64,000 bases of DNA from Sisyra terminalis (Eukaryota; Arthropoda; Insecta; Neuroptera; Sisyridae), in NCBI GenBank assembly GCA_958496175.1, contig OY292278.1, positions 35,402,001 through 35,466,000 of the forward strand. Direction: 5' to 3'. Below, piece after piece: positions 48,751-58,133 of the stretch (its first letter is position 1; the number at the start of each line of letters is the position of its first letter). Position numbers and translations under genes: made by a program. Under the pieces are notes generated by a model, which did no database searches, was not told where the DNA came from, and saw only the letters and a program-made list of their open reading frames with translations.

Positions 48751-49238
48751 ATTTATTCATATTAATTTGCCTGTTACAATACCAAATGGCTATTTTATAA
48801 GATTTTCAAACCCAATTTCGATATGCACATTTTCCTAGGTACGTATTTCGTACTTCCTGAAAATCAGAATTTTGTACAGGACCGTATGAAGGAGAAAATT
48901 TCAAAACAAAGTCAATTAGAGTATAGTGAGACGACTTCTCTTCTTAATGTAAAATATGGAAGAAATTAAACCCAAGTTCATGTTTTTCTTGAATTTTGTC
49001 TTGTTAGAATCTGCACACATATTAAAGGCAGTTATAGTTTCATGAAACAAATGTTAAAGCTTCTAGGGACTTATAAACATCACTTGTGACACGTAAAATT
49101 TACTATAATTCATTGATTTTCGAAAAAAGTGAGTAGGTCTCGGTTCTCTAATAAAAACGAGGACCTTTTCTTGAATAATCAACATGCATTCGATTTTCAA
49201 CATAAATAAATAGTTTGAATCAAAGATTTACGACTTAC

Positions 49239-49533
49239 TTCACACTCATGACACATTCGTCCTGTGTAACGCTCCTTACACTTGCATTGTCCTGTTTTCA
49301 GATCACAAATCTGCGTTTCCGATCCAACAGGATCGCATTGACATGGCTGGCAGTTGGCAGTTTGTGGATCTCCAAAATGTTCCAGTTTACAACGTTCACA
49401 TCGCCATCCTTCCGTATTTCCGCGGCAGCTCAAACATTGTCCTGAAATCCGATCACAAGGACCTCCACCACATTCACATGGCTGACATGATGAGCCAATC
49501 TTGGTCGGATCTCCATAATATCCATCATCACAA
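49239..49533 (-). CDS. wb: laminin alpha1/2 exon F: EGF-like repeats
   Basis: The acceptor is AATTTTAG before 49533 and the donor is GAA|GTAAGT at 49239. The exon completes a split codon (AT from exon E plus T), so the junction reads CE-I-CDDGYYGDP, the expected laminin EGF sequence. It contains two complete laminin EGF-like units, with CLSCRGNTEGWRCERC and CQCDPVGSETQICD, and ends in HECE. It is 295 bp: one base plus 98 codons. These repeats form the rod-like short arm of the laminin heterotrimer in basement membranes. Confidence 0.93.
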
Positions 49534-49588
49534 CTAAAATTTAGAACCAATTAAAAAAGGTTAGTATTGGAAAGTTATACAAAAATAC

Positions 49589-50634
49589 ATTTCACAGTGA
49601 TCTCCAGTATATCCTTGAGGACATTGAGTACAGACATAATCTTCATCACTTTCCTCGTCATCATCCTCGAAATTGTCATCGTCTTGAATATCTTCATCTT
49701 CTTCACTTTCGAGCAAATCTAACTGGCAACTAGGACTAAAGTTGTTTTCCGGATTCAGCAAAGGACAAGCACATCGTTTACAATCATCCGGTTGGCCATT
49801 TAATGGGTTTCCATAAAATCCAGCAGCACATCGCTCGCATTTTTCACCAATAGTGTTGTGATCGCATTCACAAGCACCTGTTGTCAGATTGCAACGTCTC
49901 GAATGTCCGTTACAATCGCATTTAACGCATTGAATATGCTGAATGTGGGTGGAAATATTCATTTCAATTTTCACGTAACCATATTCACATTCTTCGCAAC
50001 TAAGTCCTGTATATCCTGTGGGACACGCACATTTTTCAACTACACTGATTTCGGCATTAGAGTCTTCATTTTGAATTTCCAAACGGCAAGTTTCCAAAGC
50101 TCCTTCTATTTGATCTGTGTGAAATTTGGCTCGTAATAACACATGCTTAATATTGGCTAAAACGCTTAAAAATTGAGATCTAGTGACAGCTTCGCCTTTA
50201 TAGTCGGTTCCGGTTCGCCGTAATCGAGTAATAATGTCTTTTACCGTTTTGGGAACATGATACCAATTGTGTTCGGATAGTGGTATCTTAAAGGTCGTAT
50301 TTTTTCCTGTAAACGTTGAATCTCCGTATGCAATTCGTAAGCCGTTGTGTCCAATAAGAATTAGGTTCGGACCTGTGGTAGGTTTTCCGCTGGTATCACC
50401 TCTCATGACAACCCAATTTAAATTATACTCTATAACAGAACCGTAGGCTTCGAGCTTATTGCCTAAATAGAGCGGGGGTGCAAGCCAATAATATGCTTCA
50501 ATTTTAGCCGCCTCATGAAGATCATAAAATTCATTGTTGCCGATTAAAAGCCATTGAGTGTCCGTGTCAATAGTTGGTTTGGCTGTATAAGTTACAGTTA
50601 TATCAGAAACGAGCCATCCTTCTAAAGTTTCAAA
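49589..50634 (-). CDS. wb: laminin alpha1/2 exon E: laminin IV domain and EGF-like repeats
   Basis: 1046 bp, starting in phase 0 after TTTCAG. The first roughly 200 residues are a laminin IV (L4/LamB) globular domain. It includes FETLEGWLVSDITVTY at the start, AYYWLAPPLYLGNKLEAYGS and EAVTRSQFLSVLANIKHVLL, all close to the family pattern. EGF-like units follow: CACPTGYTGLSC, CDCNGHSRRCNLTTGACECD, CERCAAGFYGNP. The unit starting CACPLLNPENNFSPSC carries a long acidic insertion (about 49636-49713). In vertebrate alpha1/2 chains this loop is short. The exon ends GAAAT|GTATTT. Position after the first EGF set identifies the alpha1/2 type, as in Drosophila wing blister. Confidence 0.95.
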
Positions 50635-50691
50635 CTGAAAAAAATAGGTAAGGTAAATTTTTGATCTGAGGGATTTTTTTCTAAAATTTAC
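50635..50691 (-). other. 57-bp laminin intron, stop-free and divisible by three
   Basis: Donor CTG|GTAAAT and acceptor TTTTTTTCAG. The intron is 19 codons long with no in-frame stop, so retaining it would insert 19 residues between an EGF half-repeat and the laminin IV domain without breaking the frame. Removal is favoured because the inserted residues do not fit the family. Confidence 0.8.
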
Positions 50692-50832
50692 CAGTTGAGG
50701 AACTGGAATGTTTGATTCGCACGTACTGCTAACTCCAGAACAATAACATGGAACACATCCTTCGGGATTTTGAGCTTGTAACGCAAAATATCCAGGTTTA
50801 CAACGACTGCAAGTCGGACCATCAACATTCAT
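50692..50832 (-). CDS. wb: laminin alpha1/2 exon D: EGF unit before laminin IV
   Basis: 47 codons, phase 0 at both ends, between acceptor CATTTTAG and donor CTG|GTAAAT. It reads MNVDGPTCSRCKPGYFAL and ends CYCSGVSSTCESN, the half EGF unit that always precedes the laminin IV domain in alpha1/2 chains (family form CFCSGVSxxC). The initial Met is an internal residue after splicing, not a start. Confidence 0.93.
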
Positions 50833-50893
50833 CTAAAATGAAATTAATTATGGTATCTTCAAAATAAAATAGTTAAAGAAATAAAAGACATAC

Positions 50894-51571
50894 TTTACAA
50901 TCACAGTCCCCTTCACAATCAACTCGACTAGTTGGTTCTGTACCTCGGGCATCACAAGGACAAAGAACACAGTTGGGAAACCCCCGAAATCCAGTAGCAC
51001 ATTCCGAGCATCTCGGTCCAGTGAATCCAGGTTTACAAATACAATCTCCAACTGTTTGATCCTCAAAAATAGCTTCCCGTAAACAATCACCGTCGTCACT
51101 TGATCCTGATGGATGACAATCGCATTGGACGCAAGGTTCGGGATGGCTGGGAGTTCGATCCGAAGGTCGATAAAATCCATGTTCACATAATTCACAATTC
51201 ACCCCGGTTGTATGGCTAGTACAGTTCACGCAAATTCCTCCTCCTCGATACCGGCCCGTCACATCCAAGCTTAATTTATCGATAGCCGCCAATGGATCGT
51301 AACGGCATTGCGTCGCATGTCCATGACATTCACATAATTCACATTTGAAAGGCTTCGAAATCGCGGTCATCGCAATCCCATCCTCAAAAGTCTCAATCGT
51401 TTCCAATTCAACAAAATCATCTAGCGGTTCAATTTCAGGATCTTGAACTCCAGAAATCGCCATTTTATTAGGATCCTTTCGTCCTGATTCCCACGGAATT
51501 TGATTGTATAGAGGACAACACATTTCGCAATGAATTCCGCAGGTATTATGCTCACATTCGCATTCAAATAA
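50894..51571 (-). CDS. wb: laminin alpha1/2 exon C: first EGF-like repeats
   Basis: 678 bp (226 codons), phase 0 at both ends, acceptor TATTTCCAG, donor AAA|GTATGT. The start reads LFECECEHNTCGIHCEMCCP, the signature of the first laminin EGF repeat after LN. An insertion of roughly 40 acidic residues then precedes CELCECHGHATQC. After that come the conserved YRGGGICVNCTSHTTGVNCE, CDCHPSGSSDDGDC and CKPGFTGPRCSECATGF, ending in CEGDCDCK. The order matches alpha1/alpha2 laminins (wb in flies) rather than alpha3/5 (LanA). Confidence 0.94.
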
Positions 51572-51904
51572 CTGGAAATAAAAAGTGCATAAAATTAATA
51601 GAGGGCGTATTTATTAAAGTTGAGGAATGTGGCTTGTGTCTCTCTCCAGTTTAACAACATTTGTAGTTTCATTAATTTTATTTTACAAGCCGTTAATTAA
51701 TTTGTATAGTTACTAATTAACACTTAAAGAAGAAATTTAAAAATAAAAGAAATGCGAAAGAGCATGAAGATGAAGAAGTCACGCGAAAATTCTATTGCGG
51801 TATCGCTGACAGTAATCTTCAGATTGTTTACCATCTTAAGCTTGTTTTTCAACTTCTTTAACAACTTAAGATATTTTGAAAAAGTTTTTGAAGAAAAAAA
51901 TTAC

Positions 51905-52264
51905 CTCGGTGCTCGGATTGCGAACACAGCTGCTGGCATGGCCGTTGCAGTCGCATTGGGCGCCAATGCTGATATCTTTGATCGAATAAAATAAACGTTT
52001 GGCTAATTGAGCCTCGGAAATTCCACCTGTGGAGCCTCCACCAGAACCGGGGCGACCAAATAAACGGATTTGTGGTCCCTCGGAATATGTTCCAGATGTG
52101 AACCATTTGGGGGAGGACGAAGACGAGGATGCGGTTTCGATTATGTGAGCGGCCGCGAATTGAAGCAGTCTTAAACGAATGTAACGCGCTTTGGTAAACT
52201 CAAGAATGTCGCTCCAGGATTCATTAGATGATATTGGTCGTTCGTTCATTAAGGATGTATGGAT
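51905..52264 (-). CDS. wb: laminin alpha1/2 exon B: end of LN domain
   Basis: 360 bp (120 codons), phase 0 both ends, acceptor AAATTTTCAG, donor ACCGAG|GTAATT. It reads IHTSLMNERPISS, LEFTKARYIRLRLLQF and, near the end, RLFYSIKDISIGAQCDCNGH, the classic end of a laminin LN domain and the first EGF cysteines. Between them lies a Ser- and Gly-rich loop (ETASSSSSSPKW and GRPGSGGGSTGG) in place of the short loop of vertebrate alpha1/2 chains. LN domains drive laminin network assembly in basement membranes. Confidence 0.93.
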
Positions 52265-52868
52265 CTGAAAATTTAATTCTGTGTTCAAAATTTCCAGAAA
52301 CTCCACTAATATTTTTGGGATTCTTAGTTTATGTTTCCTATACTCTAAAGTCTAAACAATCCCAGTTTCATGGATTACTGTAAAAGGCAGTGTTAATGAG
52401 CAGGAATACTCCAAATCTTTTTGTGCAATTCTGCATCTGATTTTGTACAGTTATCATTTATTTTCGTGATTTTTTCTTCTCAAAAAGAAAAAATCATTCA
52501 GTTTCAAAAGATTTTCAGAAGATTATTAAATTTCCTCTTCAACCAAAATTTTTTGACTTTCGAGGCCGAAATTCGATTTTTTTCCTTAGCTTTATTTATA
52601 AGCCAATTTTACTATACAAGATTATGAAATAACGTCAAACAACACTGTGCTTCTTATACCTACGTATATTCTATTAAAATTATTATTTAATGTATTGGTT
52701 CTCAATATCAAATGCTTATTTATGAAGACGTTAACATTTTTTTCAACCTTAATGTTAATAGAATTATGAGGAAATTAAAATTATCTAAATTTTTTTGGAG
52801 AAGATCACAACAAATTATAATTGGAGTACTTGTTACTACAATAGTTCTAGGGTTGTAAAGAACAATCT

Positions 52869-53591
52869 GGTTTCATGATATTTGATCCCCCGACAAAATA
52901 TCCACAGACCAAATATCCCCAAAAAAATATTCCTGTACAAAAACCCAGATAAAATATCCCGACAATGGAATATTGACCAAGACTGCGGTTCTTTCAACGC
53001 TACGATTTGAAAACGGTTTGTTAGAGATTTCCACAGAGTAAAACGAAAAAAAATACAGTTTTTTAATACCTTGCTTAGTTTACGTGCTATCGATACTAAA
53101 AATTGAAAAAAATTGTTTTTCAATTTTTAGACGAATTTCTCTAGATTTTCAAAACAAAAATGTAATCGTTTACAACCGTTACTCCACCTATTTTTTGGAC
53201 TAAAAATGATACCCAAGGAGTCCAAGGGTGAAATCTGCTAAAATTCCCTTTTAGTAATATCAATATCTGGCAACGTTGCATTTTCAACTTTCTTTTAATT
53301 TATTTTGTGAATAAATCGACTCATATTGAAACTTTAGCCACAATTAGAAAATTATACCATACTAGAATGGAATTAACAAAAAAAAAAAACGCGAATAGAT
53401 TAAAAAACTAAATTGAAAATGCAACGTTACTAGATGTTGACCAACCTAAATGGGATTTGAGCCATTTTTTAGCATTTTAAAATGTGAAGCCGAGGTTGTA
53501 AACAATTACTTTTTATAGCAATTAATAATTAAAGGATCAATTGTTGGAGATATTATGATTTAGTGATATTTCGTCGGGGAATCAAGACACC
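52869..53591 (-). mobile_element. inverted-repeat transposon family X, copy 2
   Basis: The left end is GGTTTCATGATATTTGATCC, then CCCGAC. The right end, reverse-complemented, is GGTGTCTTGATTCCCCGAC. It is in inverted orientation relative to copy 1, and shares ends and an internal block around GTAAACTAAGCAA (minus strand, about 53070). MITE M4 interrupts it. No target duplication is clear. Confidence 0.7.
53236..53472. mobile_element. palindromic MITE family M, copy M4
   Basis: About 237 bp. The arms TCAATATCTGGCAACGTTGC and AATGCAACGTTACTAGATGT (read inward) and the central TTAGCCACAATTAGAAAATT match the family. It is longer because of an expanded A run at 53380. The flanks show no clear 8-bp duplication. 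It lies inside element X2 in a laminin intron. Confidence 0.8.
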
Positions 53592-54022
53592 TAATACGAG
53601 AGAATTTTCATTAAATGACTTAAACTATAGAATTTTGTAAAAGCTCGTATCCACTGAGGCAATTAATACTTATAATATACGAGTTCACATATAATATTCA
53701 TATAATACATATATAACATATAATATACAGCATGCGCTTTTATGTCACTAAATATTGACATGTGTAGATGAAATATTCCTTGCCGCATACCACTTGTTGC
53801 CTAAATATTGCATCAGTGGAAATGAAACAAAAACAGAAGTGAATATCAACAATGATCTCTCCAAAGGAGCTAATATATACTTACATTAATTCTCACTAAA
53901 TTTATTTTGCTTATATATCCATAATACATAAGTTTCGGTTCGTCTATTCTTTAAAGCTAGTTTCTTTTTAAATTAATTATCTATAACTACTAATACACAC
54001 AAAACTAGTTTCAAAAGCTTAC

Positions 54023-54265
54023 CGCTCCGTTTTCGATGGGAAAAAGCTTTGAATAATACGACGTACAAATTACATCTGTCGCTTGCTTATATTTGGGCTT
54101 TCCTGGAGTTGGTGGAATCCCAAATCGATCCCAACATTCCTGATCATGCGTCACGTAATACTGCCAAGGTTCAAAATATTCATTATCCAATGATCTCTCC
54201 AAAATCCACGTACCTGGTCGCGGTGAGTTGGCCGCTTTGATTATCACATACGAGACCAAAAAAAC
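54023..54265 (-). CDS. wb: laminin alpha1/2 exon A: middle of LN domain
   Basis: 243 bp (81 codons), phase 0 both ends, acceptor TTTGTTTCAG, donor GGAGCG|GTAAGC. It contains YVIIKAANSPRPGTWILERS, then PWQYYVTHDQECW and DVICTSYYSKLFPIENG. These are near-diagnostic for laminin alpha1/2 LN domains. About 120 residues of LN and the signal peptide should precede it in upstream exons. I did not find them between 54266 and 64000, so the upstream intron is at least 9.7 kb or the exons are too diverged to see by eye. Confidence 0.94.
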
Positions 54266-56289
54266 CTGAAACAAATAAAAGGATTTACATTAGTAAAGTT
54301 TTCGTTATTAATTTATCCAAATTGAGGCCTTAAAAAGGAAGTAATTTGCATATTTAACTCGTTTTAATATGAGATATTCGCGATCAGTGGCAATCGTCTT
54401 CTGTTTTGAATGTTTGCGCAGGTCATTTAGCTGATTTTTTCAATTCAAATATTCAAATTGTTGAAATGTCATAAATAACAAGAAGTTTCAAAATTAATTG
54501 TTTGAATAAGCGTTTTTTTCCTAGCGGCCCTTTAGGCCGAATTCCACCGGTCCAAATAAGGCCATAACTTCTGGAGTTGGCTGGAAAAAATGTAGTCTCG
54601 GTTGTTCGTCTCACGACAATTAGATAAACAAATGTTCGTTTATTTAAATAAATAGAAGAAATCACTTGATCCAATTTGGAGAAAATCCTCGACGGTGATA
54701 TTTCACGGGTATGACGGCTCCGTTTTTGAGCCGAAGCCAGTCGAGAGCCCAGACATGATAATTGAGAGTAATAAATTATTTTGTAATGCGTGTAACTCGA
54801 AAAGAAAACGAAAAACACTGGCATTGCCGCGTAAAAGTTGTAATCGACAAATAATTAATGGCATATTAATAACTGGTAATCAACATTTTATTTATTTCGA
54901 CCGTCAATTATTCGATAAAAAAATACAGAATCTATAACTTTCGAGTTCGGAATTTCGCGCGTATATCGCGCGAAATTCAAATCGTTTCAATTTAAATGTA
55001 ACAATTAAGCGGGCAACAATCTTGATTTAAACAAGCCGCCAAAGCTGTTTTAGTTGTTACAACCCAATTTTGGGGCATCTAGATCAACTATTACCGAACA
55101 GAACCCGCACGCGATGGAATTTCGTATTGCCGTTTCGATAAATCGCGATCGATTTCGATTTGTCCAATTTAATCGAAATGAAGAGAAACTTTTTCGATTT
55201 TTATCGATTCAATTCGTCCCTCTCGCTCGAATGTAAGCTCGATATAAATTCGTTTTGCCTTGTCTTCGCATCGTTTTTGTTTTCGGTTTTGTTTTGTTTT
55301 TTCCTTTATCGAAAGCCTGATGTGATCTATACCTTATAAAGTAATGTCGGGGATAACCACGTGCCAACACGATCATGGGAACTAGCAGAAACTACATTAA
55401 GGCCCTCGCCATATTTGTACGACTACAAATACAACGTACGAGTCTGTGTTTTCAGTCCGTGGGGCGCAAAAACAGGGCCTATATGAGAATTCATACGGGG
55501 AAAAAATGGCGACACGGTGAAAACAGAAAACTAGTATGTAATAGGCGCAGGTACTTCGAACATATTTAAGGGCCACTAACCCCAATCTCAGTGGCATAGT
55601 TTACCTCGTACTTCCCTAATTAAAAACACATTATTGGCGTTAATTTTTTTTGAAAGTTTAACTGCAATAAAATTCATACCTTCACGCATCACTAAATGGA
55701 CCACTTAAAAACCAAACAACTATTTGGATTGTGAGTCTTTTGAAAGCTTTTATAGTCTTTTATTAATTCCCTGCTTTTTCTTAACTTATTCAACTAACAA
55801 TTTTTTTGCTTATTCTAAGCATTCCAGAAACTTCAGCTACCAATTTGCCAGTTGAACTACTATTTTTAAACACAAAACTTTACCTTTGAACCTTATCTTT
55901 GATGAAACTCAAGATTTTTTATTCTTTGAATAATTTCTTGGTATCATCTGTTATAGTTTTATAACATGTTCTTATGGCATTGGTAGAGATCCAGGTACTC
56001 ATGGTTGATTTAAATATGAACATTTTGGATAGCCGAAATCTCAAAAATTTAAATTGATGTCTTTTATGAAGGGAAGCCTTTATTTAGTAATGAAAACTTT
56101 ACCAAAACTGGCCAAATCAGAACCGTTGTGATTTAGGTTGAAAAGATACAGGGTAGTTCAGCCCTTATTACAATGGTTATGGATTAACTATGATCTCTGA
56201 TAGTTCAACTTCGATAATTTAGCTACTATAGTCTGAAATAACTTTTAGGTTCTTTAAACCACAATTCAGAATGTTTTGGTTGGTCGTTT
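54266..56289 (-). other. upstream laminin intron, non-coding
   Basis: No exon found. It holds a perfect CG-rich palindrome (54950-54978) and a TCGAT-rich stretch at about 55120-55215, candidates for regulatory sequence. No transposon is recognised in this part. Confidence 0.45.
54950..54978. repeat. perfect CpG-rich palindrome, 12-bp arms
   Basis: GAATTTCGCGCG, then TATAT, then CGCGCGAAATTC. The arms are exact reverse complements. Six CpG sites lie in 29 bases of otherwise AT-rich intron. Confidence 0.85.
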
Positions 56290-56425
56290 CCAAGGTTTAG
56301 AAATTACATAAGGTTGCCCCATCAGAAAACAAATGACGTCATTTGAAGCACTTGGAAATTTGAATCAGTCTGAATATATAAACGTATCGTATAGTGAATG
56401 AAAAATTGGTATAATTGGTATTTTA
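56290..56425 (+). repeat. interspersed repeat, partner of 60030-60165
   Basis: Shares TTTAGAAATTACATAAGG-like start, a GCCCCAT block, an AATGACGTCAT/AATGACATAAT block and AATCAGTCTGAATATATAAA-type sequence through AAAAATTGGTATAATTGGTA with the second copy. Unclassified. Confidence 0.6.
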
Positions 56426-56455
56426 TCTTGAAAAACATTGTAACCCTAGTAATAC

Positions 56456-56659
56456 TTAAGCAGGCCATTCACACTCCGATTTGCAGTCTAACTAGCCGTA
56501 CTACTAGTTGGATCTTCTGGTTGGATCGTCTAAATGAGCCGATTAGTCCGACTAAACATCCAACTTCCAACAACACCATTCACGGTCCGACTTTAGATTC
56601 AACTTCGAAAGTCGGACCATTAGTTGAACTGCAAGTCGGAGCGTGAATGGCCTGCTTTA
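56456..56659. mobile_element. PIF/Harbinger-like MITE with TTA duplication
   Basis: The element proper is 56459-56656 (198 bp), with ends AGCAGGCCATTCAC and GTGAATGGCCTGCT, exact inverted repeats. The arms continue imperfectly through CTCCGA and TTGCAGT. It is flanked by TTA on both sides (56456-56458 and 56657-56659). A 3-bp TWA duplication fits PIF/Harbinger. A TTAA-targeting family is the alternative, because an extra A follows on each side. Confidence 0.8.
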
Positions 56660-56692
56660 AATTAAGTTAAATTTTAAAGTTTGGACTATTTT

Positions 56693-56828
56693 GTCGGTAA
56701 ACTTCAGAGTTTTGGTTAGCCAACTACTAGTAGTCGCTGTACAAAACTAGCCTTGGTCAAATGTAATTTTGTATAATTTACAGCGCCAACTAGCGATCGG
56801 CTAAAAGAAGCTCTGAAATTTACTGATC
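56693..56828. mobile_element. inverted-repeat MITE
   Basis: Left arm GGTAAACTTCAGAG and, inward, GGTTAGCCAACTA. Right arm, reverse-complemented, AGTAAATTTCAGAG and TTTAGCCGATCGCTAGTTGG. The imperfect arms span about 50 bp. The superfamily is not assigned. Confidence 0.6.
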
Positions 56829-57337
56829 CAGCTTTGATATTTTTCTGTTAATAATAATATATGTACTAAATGTTTATCTTTCTTTTTCTCCTACTGTAAC
56901 TATAAGGAACAATGTTTTATTATCTTGTAATCGCTAAATTACTTCCTTCCAGCCAATCAAGAGGCGAAGCGAACTGGAAGGCAACTCTTGTGTTCATTTC
57001 CATTTGTTTCTATTGCATTTTTGTTATTGTTGTGTTCTTTGTAGCCACGAAGAATAAATACCACGTGTCCGAACGATATAGGCTTTTTCACAAAATTTAT
57101 GTACTCAAAAACCGACCCAGATCTCTTTTCTGGCCCTTACAGCGCAAGTATAGAAGGTATTCCAATCTTACAAACCACCGTTAATAGTTACCGTAGTACC
57201 GATCGTCACCATTGTACCCAAATATCTCTGTCATCGGAATCGACTAGATTTCCATTAGGACTTGGTTTAATTGGAATACGATCCGATCCATTGTGGATAT
57301 CTTATATTGACGTGTTACATCTATGTCGGGGTCACCA

Positions 57338-57481
57338 ATTTTGGTCTCACTAATCCGGCACTATTAAAAACCGGAGGGAATAAATGTATGCATGTATAAA
57401 GGGCGAGGGAGGTGTGGGTGGAGTGTGCCGGATTATTGGACATGCCGATCTATAGAAGTGCCGGATTAGTGAGATTATACT
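57338..57481. mobile_element. pogo/Tigger-like MITE
   Basis: Left TCTCACTAATCCGGCACT. Right, reverse-complemented, CAGTATAATCTCACTAATCC, then GGCACT. The right end is followed by TA. CAGTATAATCTC-type ends at TA sites are typical of pogo/Tigger elements. The first bases of the left end are worn. Confidence 0.65.
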
Positions 57482-57486
57482 GTATT

Positions 57487-57575
57487 ATATTTTTCTGTCA
57501 ATAATAATATTTACACTAAATGTTTTTCTTTCTTTCTATCTACCGTAACTATGAGGTAAAATGTTTAATTGTATG
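57487..57575 (+). repeat. direct repeat of 56838-56925
   Basis: About 85 bp repeated 650 bp apart, both with ATATTTTTCTGT, AATAATAATAT, CTAAATGTTT and a GTAACTAT block. The copies differ by scattered substitutions. They flank most of the sequence between the two MITEs and may be an old tandem duplication. Confidence 0.6.
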
Positions 57576-58133
57576 GTGACAGCTCGAATGTGAAACTTTC
57601 CAGTATATACTGATGGTCTTGAACCCATATAGTAAAAAGTTTAGGATTACGAATCTGAAAAACATAGTGACTATTAGGGCCAGTATTTTCACTCATGGAT
57701 AGATACACCATTATCTTTAAATTAGCTATTTAATAATTAAACATTTGTTTGTTAGATCAATCCTTCTTATATTATAGAAGAAAATACGCATGTTTTCTCT
57801 ATCCTCCGGATGTTTTTTTTTTATCTGGAAGATAAATGTTACTATCTAGATGTGAAAATACTGGCGCTTAAACTAATTAAAAAAAAAGGAAGAAAATATA
57901 ATTAAAAAGAAATGACCCTTAGGGTATTATGGTAAATATGACACTGTTTGCTACCAATGTGATACTATCTTTAGCGAATGCATTACAATCTACTTGCATT
58001 ACAGTATCAAGCTAATAGATGGTTTTTAATCATTATTTATTTATTTTTTGTTGCCGGTACTAACAAAATCGGTTTCAGTTACAGTTTTGGAATGATCTCA
58101 AGGTTACTGATCGAGTTTCACTGATTAAATGAT
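57576..58133. other. non-coding AT-rich intron stretch
   Basis: No gene or clear element. Confidence 0.4.

Larger units (their letters stand above)
46623..49238 (-). other. laminin intron F-G, with SINE, microsatellite and MITE
   Basis: 2616 bp of intron with GTAAGT at the 5' side and TTTTCAG at the 3' side. It contains SINE copy 3, a (TA)n tract and MITE M3. Confidence 0.8.
52265..54022 (-). other. laminin intron A-B, carrying element X2 with nested MITE
   Basis: 1758 bp. It contains family X copy 2 (52869-53591), into which MITE M4 is inserted. The rest is AT-rich sequence without recognisable features. Confidence 0.8.

Noticed and set aside
50635..50832. Reading exons D and E as a single exon
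   Set aside because: The frame is open through 50635-50691, but good donor and acceptor sites flank it and the 19 residues do not fit the laminin pattern.
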